This document shows, one piece after another, positions 7,806 to 15,865 of a stretch of DNA of 20,849 nt. Origin of the DNA: a virus; IMG/VR virus record IMGVR_UViG_3300027770_000301, positions 1 to 20,849 of that record, one strand, 5' to 3'. The notes under the pieces were generated by a model that made no database searches, was not told the origin of the DNA, and was given only the letters and a program-made list of their open reading frames with translations. The position numbers and the translations under genes were made by a program. Position 1 is the stretch's first letter; each line of letters opens with the position of its first letter.

Positions 7806-8691
7806 AACTCCAACTCCACCACCCGCACCGACCCCGATTAGCGCGGCGGATGAATATCGTAAGACGGCTGATATGATGTCTGATCCGGCGTTGCAGCAGA
7901 AGATGCTGGACGTTGAGAAGCAGCTTCGGCCTCAATATGCTGCGCTCAATCTAGCTGACCTGCAGACCTATCAGGGCGGATTGCTAGGCTTGCAGGAGGC
8001 GACCACCCGTCAATCTGCTGCATTGGAGCGTGAGACGCTTGCTGCTCAACGTCAGGCAGACATTGGTGACGTGGAGAAGTATGGCGGGCGTGCAACGGCT
8101 GCAATGCGTGCTGCTGACCCCTATTCTACGCGCATGGCTGAGTTGAGCCAACAAGCGGCGGAAACTGCCTATGCGGCTTCTGGTCGAGTTACGCCTGAGC
8201 AAATGCGTGGGGCGCAACAGGCGGCACGAGAGGGCGGGCTTGCGCGTGGTCGCGTAGGCGATCAATCTACCATTGCTTCTGAGATTTTGGGGCGTGAGGA
8301 CATCCTTGCTCGGCGTCGTGCGGAGGCTGCACAGGCTGGTCAGATGGCTTTTGGCATGAATCGGTCTATTAGTGCAGACCCATTCCAAGCCATTCTTGGG
8401 CGTCAATCTGGTGCCCTAGGCTATGGTGCTCAACAGATGGGTATGGCCCAGCAATTGGGTTCTCAGGCCATTGGGCCGCGTGCTGTGGACTACAACGCGG
8501 GATTGAACTTGGCTATGCAGAATCAAAAGAATCTTGGAAGCTATAATACGGCTATTTATGGTTCTCAGGCACAGGTTGCCGGGGCTAATGCTCAGGCTCA
8601 AGGAGCAATGATTGGCGGTTTGCTTGGTGGTCTTGGTTCTGCTGCTGGTGGCGGGTTTACCAGTGGATTCTTTGGAAAAGGTTTAGGTTAA
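7792..8691 (+). CDS. Probable internal virion (DNA ejection) protein, 299 aa, Ala/Gln-rich
   Basis: The protein begins with a proline-rich segment (KTPTPPPAPTPIS), then long Ala/Gln/Arg-rich helices from about residue 20 to 190 (AALERETLAAQRQADIG, EDILARRRAEAAQAGQMA), then Gln/Gly-rich repeats, and ends in a glycine zipper-like segment GAMIGGLLGGLGSAAGGG at about 271-288. Helical, repeat-rich proteins with a membrane-active end, placed after the tail genes and before two larger helical proteins, fit the short-tailed phage ejection proteins that leave the capsid with the DNA. No enzymatic motif is visible. It overlaps its upstream neighbour by 14 bases. Confidence 0.6.
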   Translation: MASVKTPTPPPAPTPISAADEYRKTADMMSDPALQQKMLDVEKQLRPQYAALNLADLQTYQGGLLGLQEATTRQSAALERETLAAQRQADIGDVEKYGGRATAAMRAADPYSTRMAELSQQAAETAYAASGRVTPEQMRGAQQAAREGGLARGRVGDQSTIASEILGREDILARRRAEAAQAGQMAFGMNRSISADPFQAILGRQSGALGYGAQQMGMAQQLGSQAIGPRAVDYNAGLNLAMQNQKNLGSYNTAIYGSQAQVAGANAQAQGAMIGGLLGGLGSAAGGGFTSGFFGKGLG

Positions 8692-8702
8692 TATAAACTA
8701 CT

Positions 8703-10205
8703 ATGGCTATTGCAACTGGCAGTCAAATTAGACCTGAACTATCGGCTGTTGATTACACGCCGTTCTTGCAAGCGTCTGGACAAGCTGCTCAGATGCAAGT
8801 AGCCGGAACTCAAGCAATCGCCAAGGGGCTTGAGGAAGTGATGAATAAAGTCGGTAAAGCCGTTAATGAACGCAAGGCACAGAACGAAGGCGTTGCGCTT
8901 ATCAAAACTCTTTACCCAGATATTGATGACAAGACGGCTCGTTTCGGACTAAAAGCGGCTGGTGGAGCACCGGCATTTATCAAGCTTAAAACTGATTTTG
9001 ACCAATATAAGAAGATCACTACTGACCGGAGTAAGTCTGCTGAGTATGGTCAAAAGCTCTTGGAAAACAAAGGAGCTGCTCCATCTGGAGAATATACCAA
9101 TGAGCAAGTTATTGGTGGCACAAATATCTATCTTGATTTCTTGAAGTCTCAGGGTAGCCTTTCAAAAATGGGGGCAGAAACTGTAAACATTACTGAACGA
9201 TCTAATGCCCTCAAAGCCGAAACTGCTGCAAAAATTAAAGATGAAACAATCATTTCTGCTCTTATAAAGGAATTTACAGCAGATGAAGGAATTCCTTCTG
9301 GTCTGCGCAATCCAAATAGGCCAAAGGTTGATCCACAAAGTTTACTTATTAATGCTGCTCAACGGGGTATTAGCACCGATGGACTTGGCAAAGTTTCTCA
9401 ACTTGCAGGCGCACTTACACGCACCCGTGAAGCTGGATTTGATAATCCAGAAGATGCGGCTTCCTCTATTAAAGAAAATACTCTTCCAGTTGGTTATGTA
9501 GTGATTCCAGAGCAAGATAAGAAAACTGGCAAATGGTTTGCCAATCCAACGCAGGGTGCTGCACTTAAAAGTCTTTCGTCTGATTATACATTGGTTCGCG
9601 ATCCAAAAACGGGAATTTCAACAGCCAAAGCAATTCCCGGTAGTTCGGCAGACATTAAACTTGATGATAAGGTAAAGAAAGAAAAAGAATCAACGGAGAC
9701 ATATAATTATCATATATCCTCAGACCGAGATAATGTTCTTCGTGCATTGTGGTTGTTAAATCATGGAGCGAATACGGGAACCCTTGCATTGACCGGAATG
9801 ATTGGGCCACTATCTGGTACAAGAACACAACAATATGTAAGGCTTGTTGATTCAGTTAGGAATGCAGTTGGAATTAATTCTTTGATGGAACTTAAACGTT
9901 CATCACCAACCGGAGGTGGTCCACTCGGAACGACCTCTGATAAAGATTTTTCCGCTGTTATCAATTCTTCTGCTCCTTATTATGCAACCGATAAAGAAGA
10001 GAATGTTCGTGATGGACTATTAAAGACTCTATCACTTTATAACAATCTTGCATCAAAAGAAGGTGGTATTGGTCGCCTTGAATATAATGATTACGAAAAG
10101 CAAATAATGCAAAGTAATTTAAAGAAAAAGCAGATTTCTGGAGAAATTCCAGCATCATCTTCTACGGATTTTTTTAATATGTATTATAACGGAAATAAAA
10201 AATAA
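8703..10205 (+). CDS. Probable internal virion protein, 500 aa
   Basis: A helical protein that starts with a likely capsid-directing segment (LSAVDYTPFLQASGQAAQMQ) followed by a long amphipathic helix (LEEVMNKVGKAVNERKAQNE). The remainder is soluble, mixed helical and polar, with no catalytic motif I recognise. N-termini of this 'DYTPFLQASGQAAQMQ...GI/L...' kind are usual in phage proteins that follow tail genes and precede the largest virion protein. It starts 11 bases after the previous stop and its TAA overlaps the next ATG (TAATG). An ejection or core role is inferred from size, order and composition. Confidence 0.55.
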   Translation: MAIATGSQIRPELSAVDYTPFLQASGQAAQMQVAGTQAIAKGLEEVMNKVGKAVNERKAQNEGVALIKTLYPDIDDKTARFGLKAAGGAPAFIKLKTDFDQYKKITTDRSKSAEYGQKLLENKGAAPSGEYTNEQVIGGTNIYLDFLKSQGSLSKMGAETVNITERSNALKAETAAKIKDETIISALIKEFTADEGIPSGLRNPNRPKVDPQSLLINAAQRGISTDGLGKVSQLAGALTRTREAGFDNPEDAASSIKENTLPVGYVVIPEQDKKTGKWFANPTQGAALKSLSSDYTLVRDPKTGISTAKAIPGSSADIKLDDKVKKEKESTETYNYHISSDRDNVLRALWLLNHGANTGTLALTGMIGPLSGTRTQQYVRLVDSVRNAVGINSLMELKRSSPTGGGPLGTTSDKDFSAVINSSAPYYATDKEENVRDGLLKTLSLYNNLASKEGGIGRLEYNDYEKQIMQSNLKKKQISGEIPASSSTDFFNMYYNGNKK

Positions 10206-13200
10206 TGGCACCCACAGACCAAGAAATTAGCGACAACGTATCTAAGCTTTCCAAATCTGGGGCACCAGATGAGGTTATTTCTAAATATGTGGATATGGCG
10301 CGTTCTGAGCAAACAGCTAATGTTGGTCGTAAAGGATTTTCACCAGAACAACTTACTAGTTTTATTACTGGAAGTAGTAGTATTTCAAATGATAAACAAC
10401 AAAGTGGCAATGTTTCAACAACTACTGGTTTAACTGAAGATCAATATGGTCGTCGTCAACAGACTGCAGAAGCATCGTTGCAGGCACTAGAACGTGATTT
10501 TGGAGATGTTTCTGGTTCTCTTATTGAAGTTGGTGTTCCAATTGCTGTAACCGTAGCCACTGGAGGAATGGGACTTCCCGCTGCAATTGCGTTAAGAGCG
10601 GCATCTGGTGCTCTGGGAACCGCTGGTCGTCGATTCCTTCAAGGAGAAGAAGTATTTTCCAGCAGGGGCATTGGTCAAATTGTTGAGAGCAGTGTGCTTG
10701 CTGGTGCTCCAATTCCTGCGTTTGGAAGAGGAATTAAAGAAGTTTCCAAAGCGGGTTTAACTCTTGGTGGAATATCTACTGGAGCATCTGTTTCTGGACA
10801 ACTAACTGAGCGTTCCCTTAGAACTGAAAAAGAGCAAAAATCAATTGATGATCGTCTTGCATCTATTGAAAGCAGTGAGGGTGCGGTTATTGCTTCAAAT
10901 GCTCTTAAATCAGGATTTACTGGATTTGGATTTGGTGTTGGACTTCATGCTCTTTCTTCTGCATTTGGAAAGCTAGCATCTAATCGTTCAGAAATAGATG
11001 CATCGCGTCGTTATTTTGAAGAAGCTGGAGTCAATCCTACATTTGGAATGCTAATTCCAGAACGTGCCGGACTTGAGAAAGAAGTTGCAAAGAGTCGCCC
11101 GGAACTTGCCGCTCGCATTGATTCTGCACCAAGTTCTGTTTTCAAGTCTTTCTGGACTAGGCTTGGTGATGTTCCCGATAATGCATCAATGCGTGATCGT
11201 TTCGCAAAGATTGTTCCACTTGTTGATGATGCGGAAAATCTTGTAATGGAAGCACGTTCGCGAACAAAACAGTCGCTGGATTCACTAAATCAGCTAAAGG
11301 GTAGTGACGTTATTGATCCTATTGTTCTTCAAAAAGCAGAGGCAGATCATGCCGCAAAAATGCTTGAGGAACTATCTATTGGTGCATCTGCTGATGGAAA
11401 GATTGCAAAGTTAATGGGTGATTCTGTTGGCCCTACTGAACACGCAAATATTGTAACCAATCTCCTTAATAGTTTAAATAAAAATGTTAGTGAAATAACA
11501 GGAATTTTATACAAGAAAACTGGTCTATCTACAGATACGGCGGTTATTCCAAGAGATAGGATTGTTTCTGTTGCCGAAAAACAACTAGGTAAGATCGGGG
11601 CAATTGATACTGCTTATGGCAAATCCATTATGGATGCGGTTCGCGGTGAGTCTGCCGAGCTTACTCCTGCTCAAAAACAGATTTCTGCAATGTTTGGCGA
11701 TGTTCAGGATTCCGTTTCTTGGTCGCAATATCAAGAGCTTAGATACAAAATGTCGTCTCGTTTTGGGAATATCAACCCCGGTCAACTTGATGCCGCAGAG
11801 GCTGCGGCAAGCAAAGTCTATCGCGCAATTGGCGATGAATTGATGAGTCACTTTGAAAAGACACCAAGTCTTAAGTCTGCTGCTGCTCCACTGCGTACCG
11901 CAATGGATTTCTATAGAGATATTTCTCACATTAGAGACAGCAATATTGGACGTGAATTATTTAATATCCCAATATTTGTTGATCCATCTAGTCCACAGTT
12001 TAGGATTTCTGGTGTAAAAGCATCGTCACTTGATTCAATTGCTGAATCACTTCGCAATGGCGATACAGATACACTTAACAATCTTTATGCGATGGTTTCG
12101 CGTGTATCAAAGTATTCTCCAGAAGTTGGACAGTCGCTCGTAGGTGCTGTTCATGCTTCGATGCGTGATAACTTCCTTCGCAAGAATATTGGAAATCCAG
12201 TTGGGGTCATTGATGATTTGTTGTATACGGCAAGAACTGCCGATATGATTCCATTTGTTGAATCGCTTGGATTTGGAAATATTGGACGTATTAAACAAAT
12301 GAAAGAGGGTTTTAAACCCTATAAATCTTCTGAAATTACCAGCGATGTAATTGATTCTGTTTTGACCAATCCAGATGTTCCAAATGCTATTCCTCGTGCA
12401 ATATTTGATTCTCGCGTAAAACAGGCGGCTCTTCTTGATGCGATTAATGATAAAGCTGGTGCGCGAAAGAAACTATCTGAAGCAGTTTCTGTTGCTGATA
12501 AAGCAAAATTAGATGAAGCTGATGCTGTAAAATTGTTTGATAAATACAGCAGCGATGACTTGATTGGTGCGTTTTCTGGACTTGGCAAGTATACTATGAC
12601 GGCAGAAGCTGGTATTACTGGTCGTGGAACAATTAGTCATTTGCTTCAACAGATGCCGCAGGAGGTTGCATCTAAAGCAATGGATCATCTTAGAAAAAAT
12701 GATTCAAATCTTGCGGACATGGTATCTAGAAAAATTTGGTCAGATGAAATGAAATCCGCTGTTCGTACTGAACGTTATATTCCCGGTGAGTCTAGTTCTT
12801 TTGATTTGGCTACATTTGGTCGCATTTTTAATCCAAAATCCCCAAGTGATGTTCAGCGGTTCAAATGGTTGAGTACTGTTGCTGGTTCAGCAATGACCGA
12901 CGACATGAAGAAGTTTCTTGGTTCTGTAGCTAAAGTTGAAGATAGTCTTCGTAAGGGTGGTTATGTCGGAGAGGCTAATGTTGAAAAACTATCTACTGCC
13001 GCAAACATAATTGGTGCATCCGGTGTTCCACTCGGCAATCTTGGACCGCTTGGTTTAACTGCATTGACTCGTCGTGTAGCTCGTGCGGCACGCGGTGGTT
13101 ATTATGATTTCTTGGTTTATGTTGCTACAGACAACAATTTTGCCAGAAAAATTGCAGCATCTAACGATATTGTTAATGCTTTAAAACAAGAGCCAATGCA

Positions 13201-13285
13201 AAGAGCCTATCTCTATTATTCCAATGGAACGTTGATGAAAGATTTGGCAAAGCTTTCACAAGAAGAAAGTCGAGGAAGTCGTTAG
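10205..13285 (+). CDS. Large internal virion/ejection-like protein, 1026 aa
   Basis: The largest gene. The N-terminus (TDQEISDNVSKLSKSGAPDE) is a short helical repeat with a flexible linker to about residue 90. Residues about 107-145 are hydrophobic and Gly/Ala-rich (GVPIAVTVATGGMGLPAAIA), with further hydrophobic patches near 183-200 and 230-250, which could insert in membranes. The rest is long helical sequence without recognisable enzyme motifs; no lytic transglycosylase signature is seen. Being last of three large helical proteins after the tail genes, it fits the injected core proteins of podoviruses. Codons are AT-ending throughout. It ends the + strand arm, 6 bases from the opposing gene. 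Confidence 0.55.
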   Translation: MAPTDQEISDNVSKLSKSGAPDEVISKYVDMARSEQTANVGRKGFSPEQLTSFITGSSSISNDKQQSGNVSTTTGLTEDQYGRRQQTAEASLQALERDFGDVSGSLIEVGVPIAVTVATGGMGLPAAIALRAASGALGTAGRRFLQGEEVFSSRGIGQIVESSVLAGAPIPAFGRGIKEVSKAGLTLGGISTGASVSGQLTERSLRTEKEQKSIDDRLASIESSEGAVIASNALKSGFTGFGFGVGLHALSSAFGKLASNRSEIDASRRYFEEAGVNPTFGMLIPERAGLEKEVAKSRPELAARIDSAPSSVFKSFWTRLGDVPDNASMRDRFAKIVPLVDDAENLVMEARSRTKQSLDSLNQLKGSDVIDPIVLQKAEADHAAKMLEELSIGASADGKIAKLMGDSVGPTEHANIVTNLLNSLNKNVSEITGILYKKTGLSTDTAVIPRDRIVSVAEKQLGKIGAIDTAYGKSIMDAVRGESAELTPAQKQISAMFGDVQDSVSWSQYQELRYKMSSRFGNINPGQLDAAEAAASKVYRAIGDELMSHFEKTPSLKSAAAPLRTAMDFYRDISHIRDSNIGRELFNIPIFVDPSSPQFRISGVKASSLDSIAESLRNGDTDTLNNLYAMVSRVSKYSPEVGQSLVGAVHASMRDNFLRKNIGNPVGVIDDLLYTARTADMIPFVESLGFGNIGRIKQMKEGFKPYKSSEITSDVIDSVLTNPDVPNAIPRAIFDSRVKQAALLDAINDKAGARKKLSEAVSVADKAKLDEADAVKLFDKYSSDDLIGAFSGLGKYTMTAEAGITGRGTISHLLQQMPQEVASKAMDHLRKNDSNLADMVSRKIWSDEMKSAVRTERYIPGESSSFDLATFGRIFNPKSPSDVQRFKWLSTVAGSAMTDDMKKFLGSVAKVEDSLRKGGYVGEANVEKLSTAANIIGASGVPLGNLGPLGLTALTRRVARAARGGYYDFLVYVATDNNFARKIAASNDIVNALKQEPMQRAYLYYSNGTLMKDLAKLSQEESRGSR

Positions 13286-13291
13286 TTTAAT

Positions 13292-13546
13292 TTAGGCTCG
13301 CTCAACTAGAGCGTCCCAATGTTCCGAAAATTGACGGGTTACGAAGAACCTAGCCCCGTCAAGAGCATTGCTGTAAAACTCGCAGCAATGGACAACCTCT
13401 TGCGTGTCTGGACGTGGAGCAAGGCAGAGAACCGTAAACCTAGCCCTATTCACTTCCGTTTCTCTCAGTGATCCGTCTGGCATGATTTGATGCACAAACT
13501 TGACGACTCCGCTTAGTCTCCACAGCTCATTTTCTTGTGATGTCAT
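13292..13546 (-). CDS. Hypothetical protein, 84 aa, last gene of the minus arm
   Basis: An 84-residue soluble protein begins ATG at 13546, one base after the upstream stop, with AAGGG a few bases before it as a possible ribosome binding site. It is predicted beta-rich at the start (WRLSGVVKFVHQI), then TVLCLAPRPDTQEV, HCCEFYS and an amphipathic C-terminal helix. I recognise no domain. As the distal gene of the operon it meets the structural arm tail to tail. A short hairpin (CGCTC-AACTA-GAGCG, 13299-13313) lies in its last codons but has no T-run. Confidence 0.6.
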   Translation of the reverse strand: MTSQENELWRLSGVVKFVHQIMPDGSLRETEVNRARFTVLCLAPRPDTQEVVHCCEFYSNALDGARFFVTRQFSEHWDALVERA

Positions 13547-13547
13547 A

Positions 13548-13781
13548 TCACTTACCCTTGTTTTCTGATTTTAGTTTCCACTTTTTGCCGAATTTTCCAA
13601 CTGAAAGTGTGCCGCTCCATTCGTCAAGCAATTTGTCATTAAGCATTTTGCGAATAGTACGAGTTGCTGCGCCATCTGACATTTTATAGTGAGACATTAA
13701 CTCGCTCTTTGTGAACCAGCCAAATCCCGTTGGCTCAGGGATTCGTTTGATAATCCTATCCATTTCAGCCCAAGGATTCAT
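13548..13781 (-). CDS. Small winged-helix-like DNA-binding protein, 77 aa
   Basis: The sequence FTKSELMSHYKMSDGAATRT followed by IRKMLNDKLLDEWSG, then KFGKKWKL, has the helix - turn - recognition helix - beta hairpin order of a winged helix: a 'ksEL...ymsd.aA.r.i.kml.dgl' core and a basic wing. This suggests a DNA-binding regulator. The assignment is by pattern only. It starts one base after the phosphoesterase stop and is followed by the last gene after one base, so it is co-transcribed and possibly a late-acting repressor or modulator. Confidence 0.55.
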   Translation of the reverse strand: MNPWAEMDRIIKRIPEPTGFGWFTKSELMSHYKMSDGAATRTIRKMLNDKLLDEWSGTLSVGKFGKKWKLKSENKGK

Positions 13782-13782
13782 G

Positions 13783-14514
13783 TTAGTATTCGGCTATATT
13801 TGTTGGTGCGTAGAACTTTCCATTAACTCCCCTAGTTTGAAATATGGCGTATGTGCCATCTTCGTGGAGCCAGCCATAAGCCCATCCGTGAGACCAACGT
13901 AGCTTTCCGGTCTTTCTGTTGACGTAGGACGGGTTGAGGTCGCATAGGCAACCAATGCTACGAGCCTCCTTCTGCTTGATTCCCGGCGTCTGGAAGCTCT
14001 CGATGGAGTGGATGTGTCCAAAGACCACGTTGCCATAGACACGAGCGTGGGCTGCACAGGCTGACATCCCAGAGTGGAAGCCATGCACTACGTTAAGCTC
14101 GCCAAGCTGGTAAACGCCATCTCTGGCGTCATAGTCGATTAGCTTGGCTTTATGTTTGGCGGCAAGTGCCTTGATGTCTGCAACCATGCGCTCGCCCAAA
14201 TCGCCCTTAACAGCATCCCTACTGTCTCGTAGGTCGTATGCGCGGATGTCGTGATTTCCGAGCATAAGGACATTCTCTGAGGTGCGCCCAAAGAAGTCGT
14301 TGGCGAAGTCCTTTCCGGCCTCAAAGTCGTCCTGCATGGACACTGCGCGTTCGTCTTCACTTGCTCCTGTGCGTATGGCTGAGAAGTCCCAGAGGTCGCC
14401 AGCAATGATGCGGATTTCTGGCCTAAATTTCTTAGTGAATGCAATGGCTGCGTTGCACGCTGTTTTGTCTTTAAGGTTGCCGTGGATGTCACTGACTATG
14501 ACGAACTTTTTCAT
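13783..14514 (-). CDS. Calcineurin-like metallophosphoesterase, 243 aa
   Basis: All metal-binding blocks of the family are visible in order: D9-x-H11 (VSDIHGN), G39-D40 (IAGDLWD), G86-N87-H88-D89 (LGNHD), H144 in VVHGFHSG, and G166-H167-I-H169 (FGHIH). The protein should be an active two-metal phosphoesterase; substrates in this superfamily range from phosphoproteins to cyclic nucleotides and nucleic acids, and the sequence does not decide among them. It lies directly downstream of an HNH gene (26-base overlap) in a replication/recombination operon, so nucleic-acid or nucleotide processing is plausible. An upstream GAAAGG can serve as ribosome binding site. Confidence 0.9.
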   Translation of the reverse strand: MKKFVIVSDIHGNLKDKTACNAAIAFTKKFRPEIRIIAGDLWDFSAIRTGASEDERAVSMQDDFEAGKDFANDFFGRTSENVLMLGNHDIRAYDLRDSRDAVKGDLGERMVADIKALAAKHKAKLIDYDARDGVYQLGELNVVHGFHSGMSACAAHARVYGNVVFGHIHSIESFQTPGIKQKEARSIGCLCDLNPSYVNRKTGKLRWSHGWAYGWLHEDGTYAIFQTRGVNGKFYAPTNIAEY

Positions 14515-14881
14515 TGGCTAACCTTTCGTTACGGACGTTTCTTTGCTTGGCAGTAATTTCGGAGTGGCAAGTCGTGCAAATGGCTCGAAAACCGTTGATT
14601 TCCACAAATAGACGAGTAATGAAGTCGTCCCACGTTGTGAATCCCTTGGTGGGATCAACGACAGGGATGATGTGGTCAATGTGTATGTCCGTGTTGCCGA
14701 AAGTTTTGGCACATGAGGCACATCTGTATGTGTTCCTAGCAATGCGCGCAGCGGCTTTTGCGTCGTTCTTTGGTGCCCATCTTCCACTGGCGCGGCGCAA
14801 TGCGGAGACGATGAAACCACGCTTTCTTGCCGCAGTCCACCGTCCCCCGCAATGTAGCTTTGCTGGAGCATTAGATGCCAT
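14489..14881 (-). CDS. HNH endonuclease, 130 aa
   Basis: Counted from the ATG at 14881: a basic N-terminal region (residues 15-50), C54-x2-C57 (RCASCAKT), the core H67-I-D69-H70-I-I-P (HIDHIIP), an asparagine in EINGF (N96) and C102-x2-C105-H106 (CTTCHSEIT). This is a zinc-stabilised HNH nuclease with all expected ligands. A GTG one codon upstream (14884) is an alternative start. It overlaps the previous gene by 11 bases and the phosphoesterase by 26. It may be a free-standing homing-type nuclease, or a packaging or DNA-processing nuclease; there is no terminase nearby to favour the latter. Confidence 0.85.
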   Translation of the reverse strand: MASNAPAKLHCGGRWTAARKRGFIVSALRRASGRWAPKNDAKAAARIARNTYRCASCAKTFGNTDIHIDHIIPVVDPTKGFTTWDDFITRLFVEINGFRAICTTCHSEITAKQRNVRNERLANEKVRHSQ

Positions 14882-15083
14882 CACGGATTCCTAATGTTGC
14901 AAAGAACAATGCCACTTCTTTTGTAGCAGCATTTGTTGATCCAGACCATCCAGACATTCCATTGGAATGCTTCCATTGCCAGCAGAACCCATCTCCAAAT
15001 GGCCATAGAGCCAGCTTAAAACCGTTTTTACTAGCCCACTCGCATCTTTCTTTAATTGCATCAATAGTTTGTTTATTTGTCAT
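14871..15083 (-). CDS. Hypothetical protein, 70 aa
   Basis: Its ATG at 15083 overlaps the upstream TGA (ATGA), and its end overlaps the HNH gene by 11 bases. The protein opens with a helix (KQTIDAIKERCEWASKN), continues with aromatic-rich strands (LALWPFGDGFCWQWKHS) and ends with a hydrophobic helix (EVALFFATLGI). It looks like a compact alpha/beta fold but I cannot assign a family. The opposite strand has an equally long open frame, judged a shadow because this strand shows coupled junctions on both sides. Confidence 0.55.
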   Translation of the reverse strand: MTNKQTIDAIKERCEWASKNGFKLALWPFGDGFCWQWKHSNGMSGWSGSTNAATKEVALFFATLGIRDGI

Positions 15084-15334
15084 TTAATACATCCAATAAT
15101 GGCTTTATTTGCAACGAAAAGAAGCACTTGGTTTATATGTTTGCATCGTGTTCTTTCAGGATTTCCATATTCTACAACACTCTTGCGTTCACGGTAGAGG
15201 GGTTTGCAGCGCACAACGAAGTCTCTGCAACTGCATTCCCCGTTCTGGTCCTTGAACTCAACATTATAAAACGCGCCCTCTTCCTTGTTTGAGGATTCAA
15301 CGTGGAATCTAAGTCCACCCGCGTTGGTTACCAC
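15080..15334 (-). CDS. SWIM-type zinc-finger-like protein, 84 aa, GTG start
   Basis: Residues 33-66 carry C34-x-C36 (ECSCRDF), then C64-x-H66 (RCKHINQV), the CxC...CxH signature of SWIM zinc fingers, with the usual aromatic/acidic residues between. SWIM domains bind DNA or proteins and occur in recombination- and transposition-related proteins; small phage versions are known as hypothetical proteins. The start is GTG at 15334: a perfect GGAGG lies at 15342-15346, seven bases before it, and there is no in-frame ATG near. It begins two bases after the previous stop and ends in an ATGA overlap. Confidence 0.7.
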   Translation of the reverse strand: MVTNAGGLRFHVESSNKEEGAFYNVEFKDQNGECSCRDFVVRCKPLYRERKSVVEYGNPERTRCKHINQVLLFVANKAIIGCIK

Positions 15335-15336
15335 GG

Positions 15337-15507
15337 TTAAGCCTCCACACGTTCGGCTTTAATCCGTACAGATCGGGCCTCTACGAATTTGGCGTAGCGT
15401 TCAATGGCTTTGAATTGGTCAACAGGGTCTTGGCTTCCGCCAATGTCCTGCACGAAATCTTCCATCAAGGATTCTTCAAGCTCTTCAAGTTTACGATTTG
15501 GTTTCAT
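15337..15507 (-). CDS. Small charged helical protein, 56 aa
   Basis: ATG at 15507 opens 56 codons ending TAA at 15337-15339. The product is almost entirely helical and charged: NRKLEELEESLMEDFVQDI, then VDQFKAIERYAKFVEARSVR. Its length and heptad-like spacing suggest a small adaptor or coiled-coil protein; I recognise no family. Its start overlaps the end of the preceding zinc-ligand protein by 17 bases and there is no clear Shine-Dalgarno, so reinitiation or coupling is likely. Its final codons contain the ribosome binding site of the SWIM-like gene. Confidence 0.6.
   Translation of the reverse strand: MKPNRKLEELEESLMEDFVQDIGGSQDPVDQFKAIERYAKFVEARSVRIKAERVEA
15342..15346 (-). promoter_or_regulatory. 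Ribosome binding site deciding the GTG start at 15334
   Basis: The minus strand reads GGAGG here, seven bases before GTG. It is the main support for a non-ATG start of the SWIM-like gene, and it overlaps the last codons of the upstream gene. Confidence 0.7.
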
Positions 15508-15688
15508 TTGATTTTATGTGGTGTTGTTTAGTAACAAAATAGGCATCACCCCACGAAACAATTCTTTCGCAGAAGGCAGGGTTTGCTCGCTCACAACGAT
15601 GGTCGTGACCATCGCTAGATACGTCCCTGCGGGATGATGAAAGTGGTGCGAGGGAGTAGGGGTTGCCTACATCTTCGTATGAATGCAC
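15491..15688 (-). CDS. Small protein with Cys/His zinc-ligand pattern, 65 aa, possibly frame-broken at its 5' end
   Basis: The frame read from GTG 15688 (GAGG five bases upstream) gives 65 residues. The C-terminal half, GHDHRCERANPAFCERIVSW then GDAYFVTKQHH, fits the H-x-C...C-x-x-I...G-D-x-Y...H layout of small zinc-binding phage proteins. Open reading continues upstream of the GTG to TAA near 15717 with protein-like sequence (AGDRPIEDFVHSYEDV). A second frame starting at ATG 15741 (MLLGAGGFKRG) would join it if the G-run at 15709-15713 were one base longer, so the true gene may span 15491-15741. Confidence is moderate for coding, low for the exact start. Confidence 0.45.
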   Translation of the reverse strand: MHSYEDVGNPYSLAPLSSSRRDVSSDGHDHRCERANPAFCERIVSWGDAYFVTKQHHIKSNETKS

Positions 15689-15865
15689 GAAATCCTCAAT
15701 TGGACGATCCCCCGCTTAAACCCGCCTGCGCCTAGAAGCATTTCTGCTTACTCGGGTGAACCCGCATTCAGCACAGGAGGGAAGTGAATAGGGTGGCTTA
15801 GTCTGCGCTCCAGTTTATCAACTGTTGCATGACCGCTTTCCATCCTTGATGGATGGCGCCCTAAA
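15689..15865. other. Least gene-dense stretch, between helicase and downstream small genes
   Basis: No convincing intact gene. On the minus strand there is a 31-codon ATG frame (15843-15748), the possible 5' part of the next gene (ATG 15741), and a hairpin just after the helicase stop (CCATCC-TTGAT-GGATGG, 15840-15856) without a T-run. No clear promoter elements were found. An RNA element is possible but unsupported. Confidence 0.4.

Noticed and set aside
13299-13313. Hairpin CGCTC-AACTA-GAGCG as a transcription terminator
   Set aside because: Only 5 bp, no T-run on either strand, and inside a coding region.
14875-15087. 70-residue plus-strand frame opposite the minus gene at 14871-15083
   Set aside because: No ribosome site or coupled neighbours; the minus frame has overlaps on both sides.
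15644-15715. tRNA-like fold on the minus strand: 7-bp acceptor pairing (GCGGGGG with CCCTCGC) followed by ACCA, a 4-bp D-like stem and a 5-bp anticodon-like stem
   Set aside because: The T-loop lacks TTC, the anticodon-like loop has 8 bases with no acceptable anticodon placement, G10 is absent, and the region reads as protein in an adjacent frame. A tRNA search with a covariance model would settle it; a clear score would overturn this rejection.
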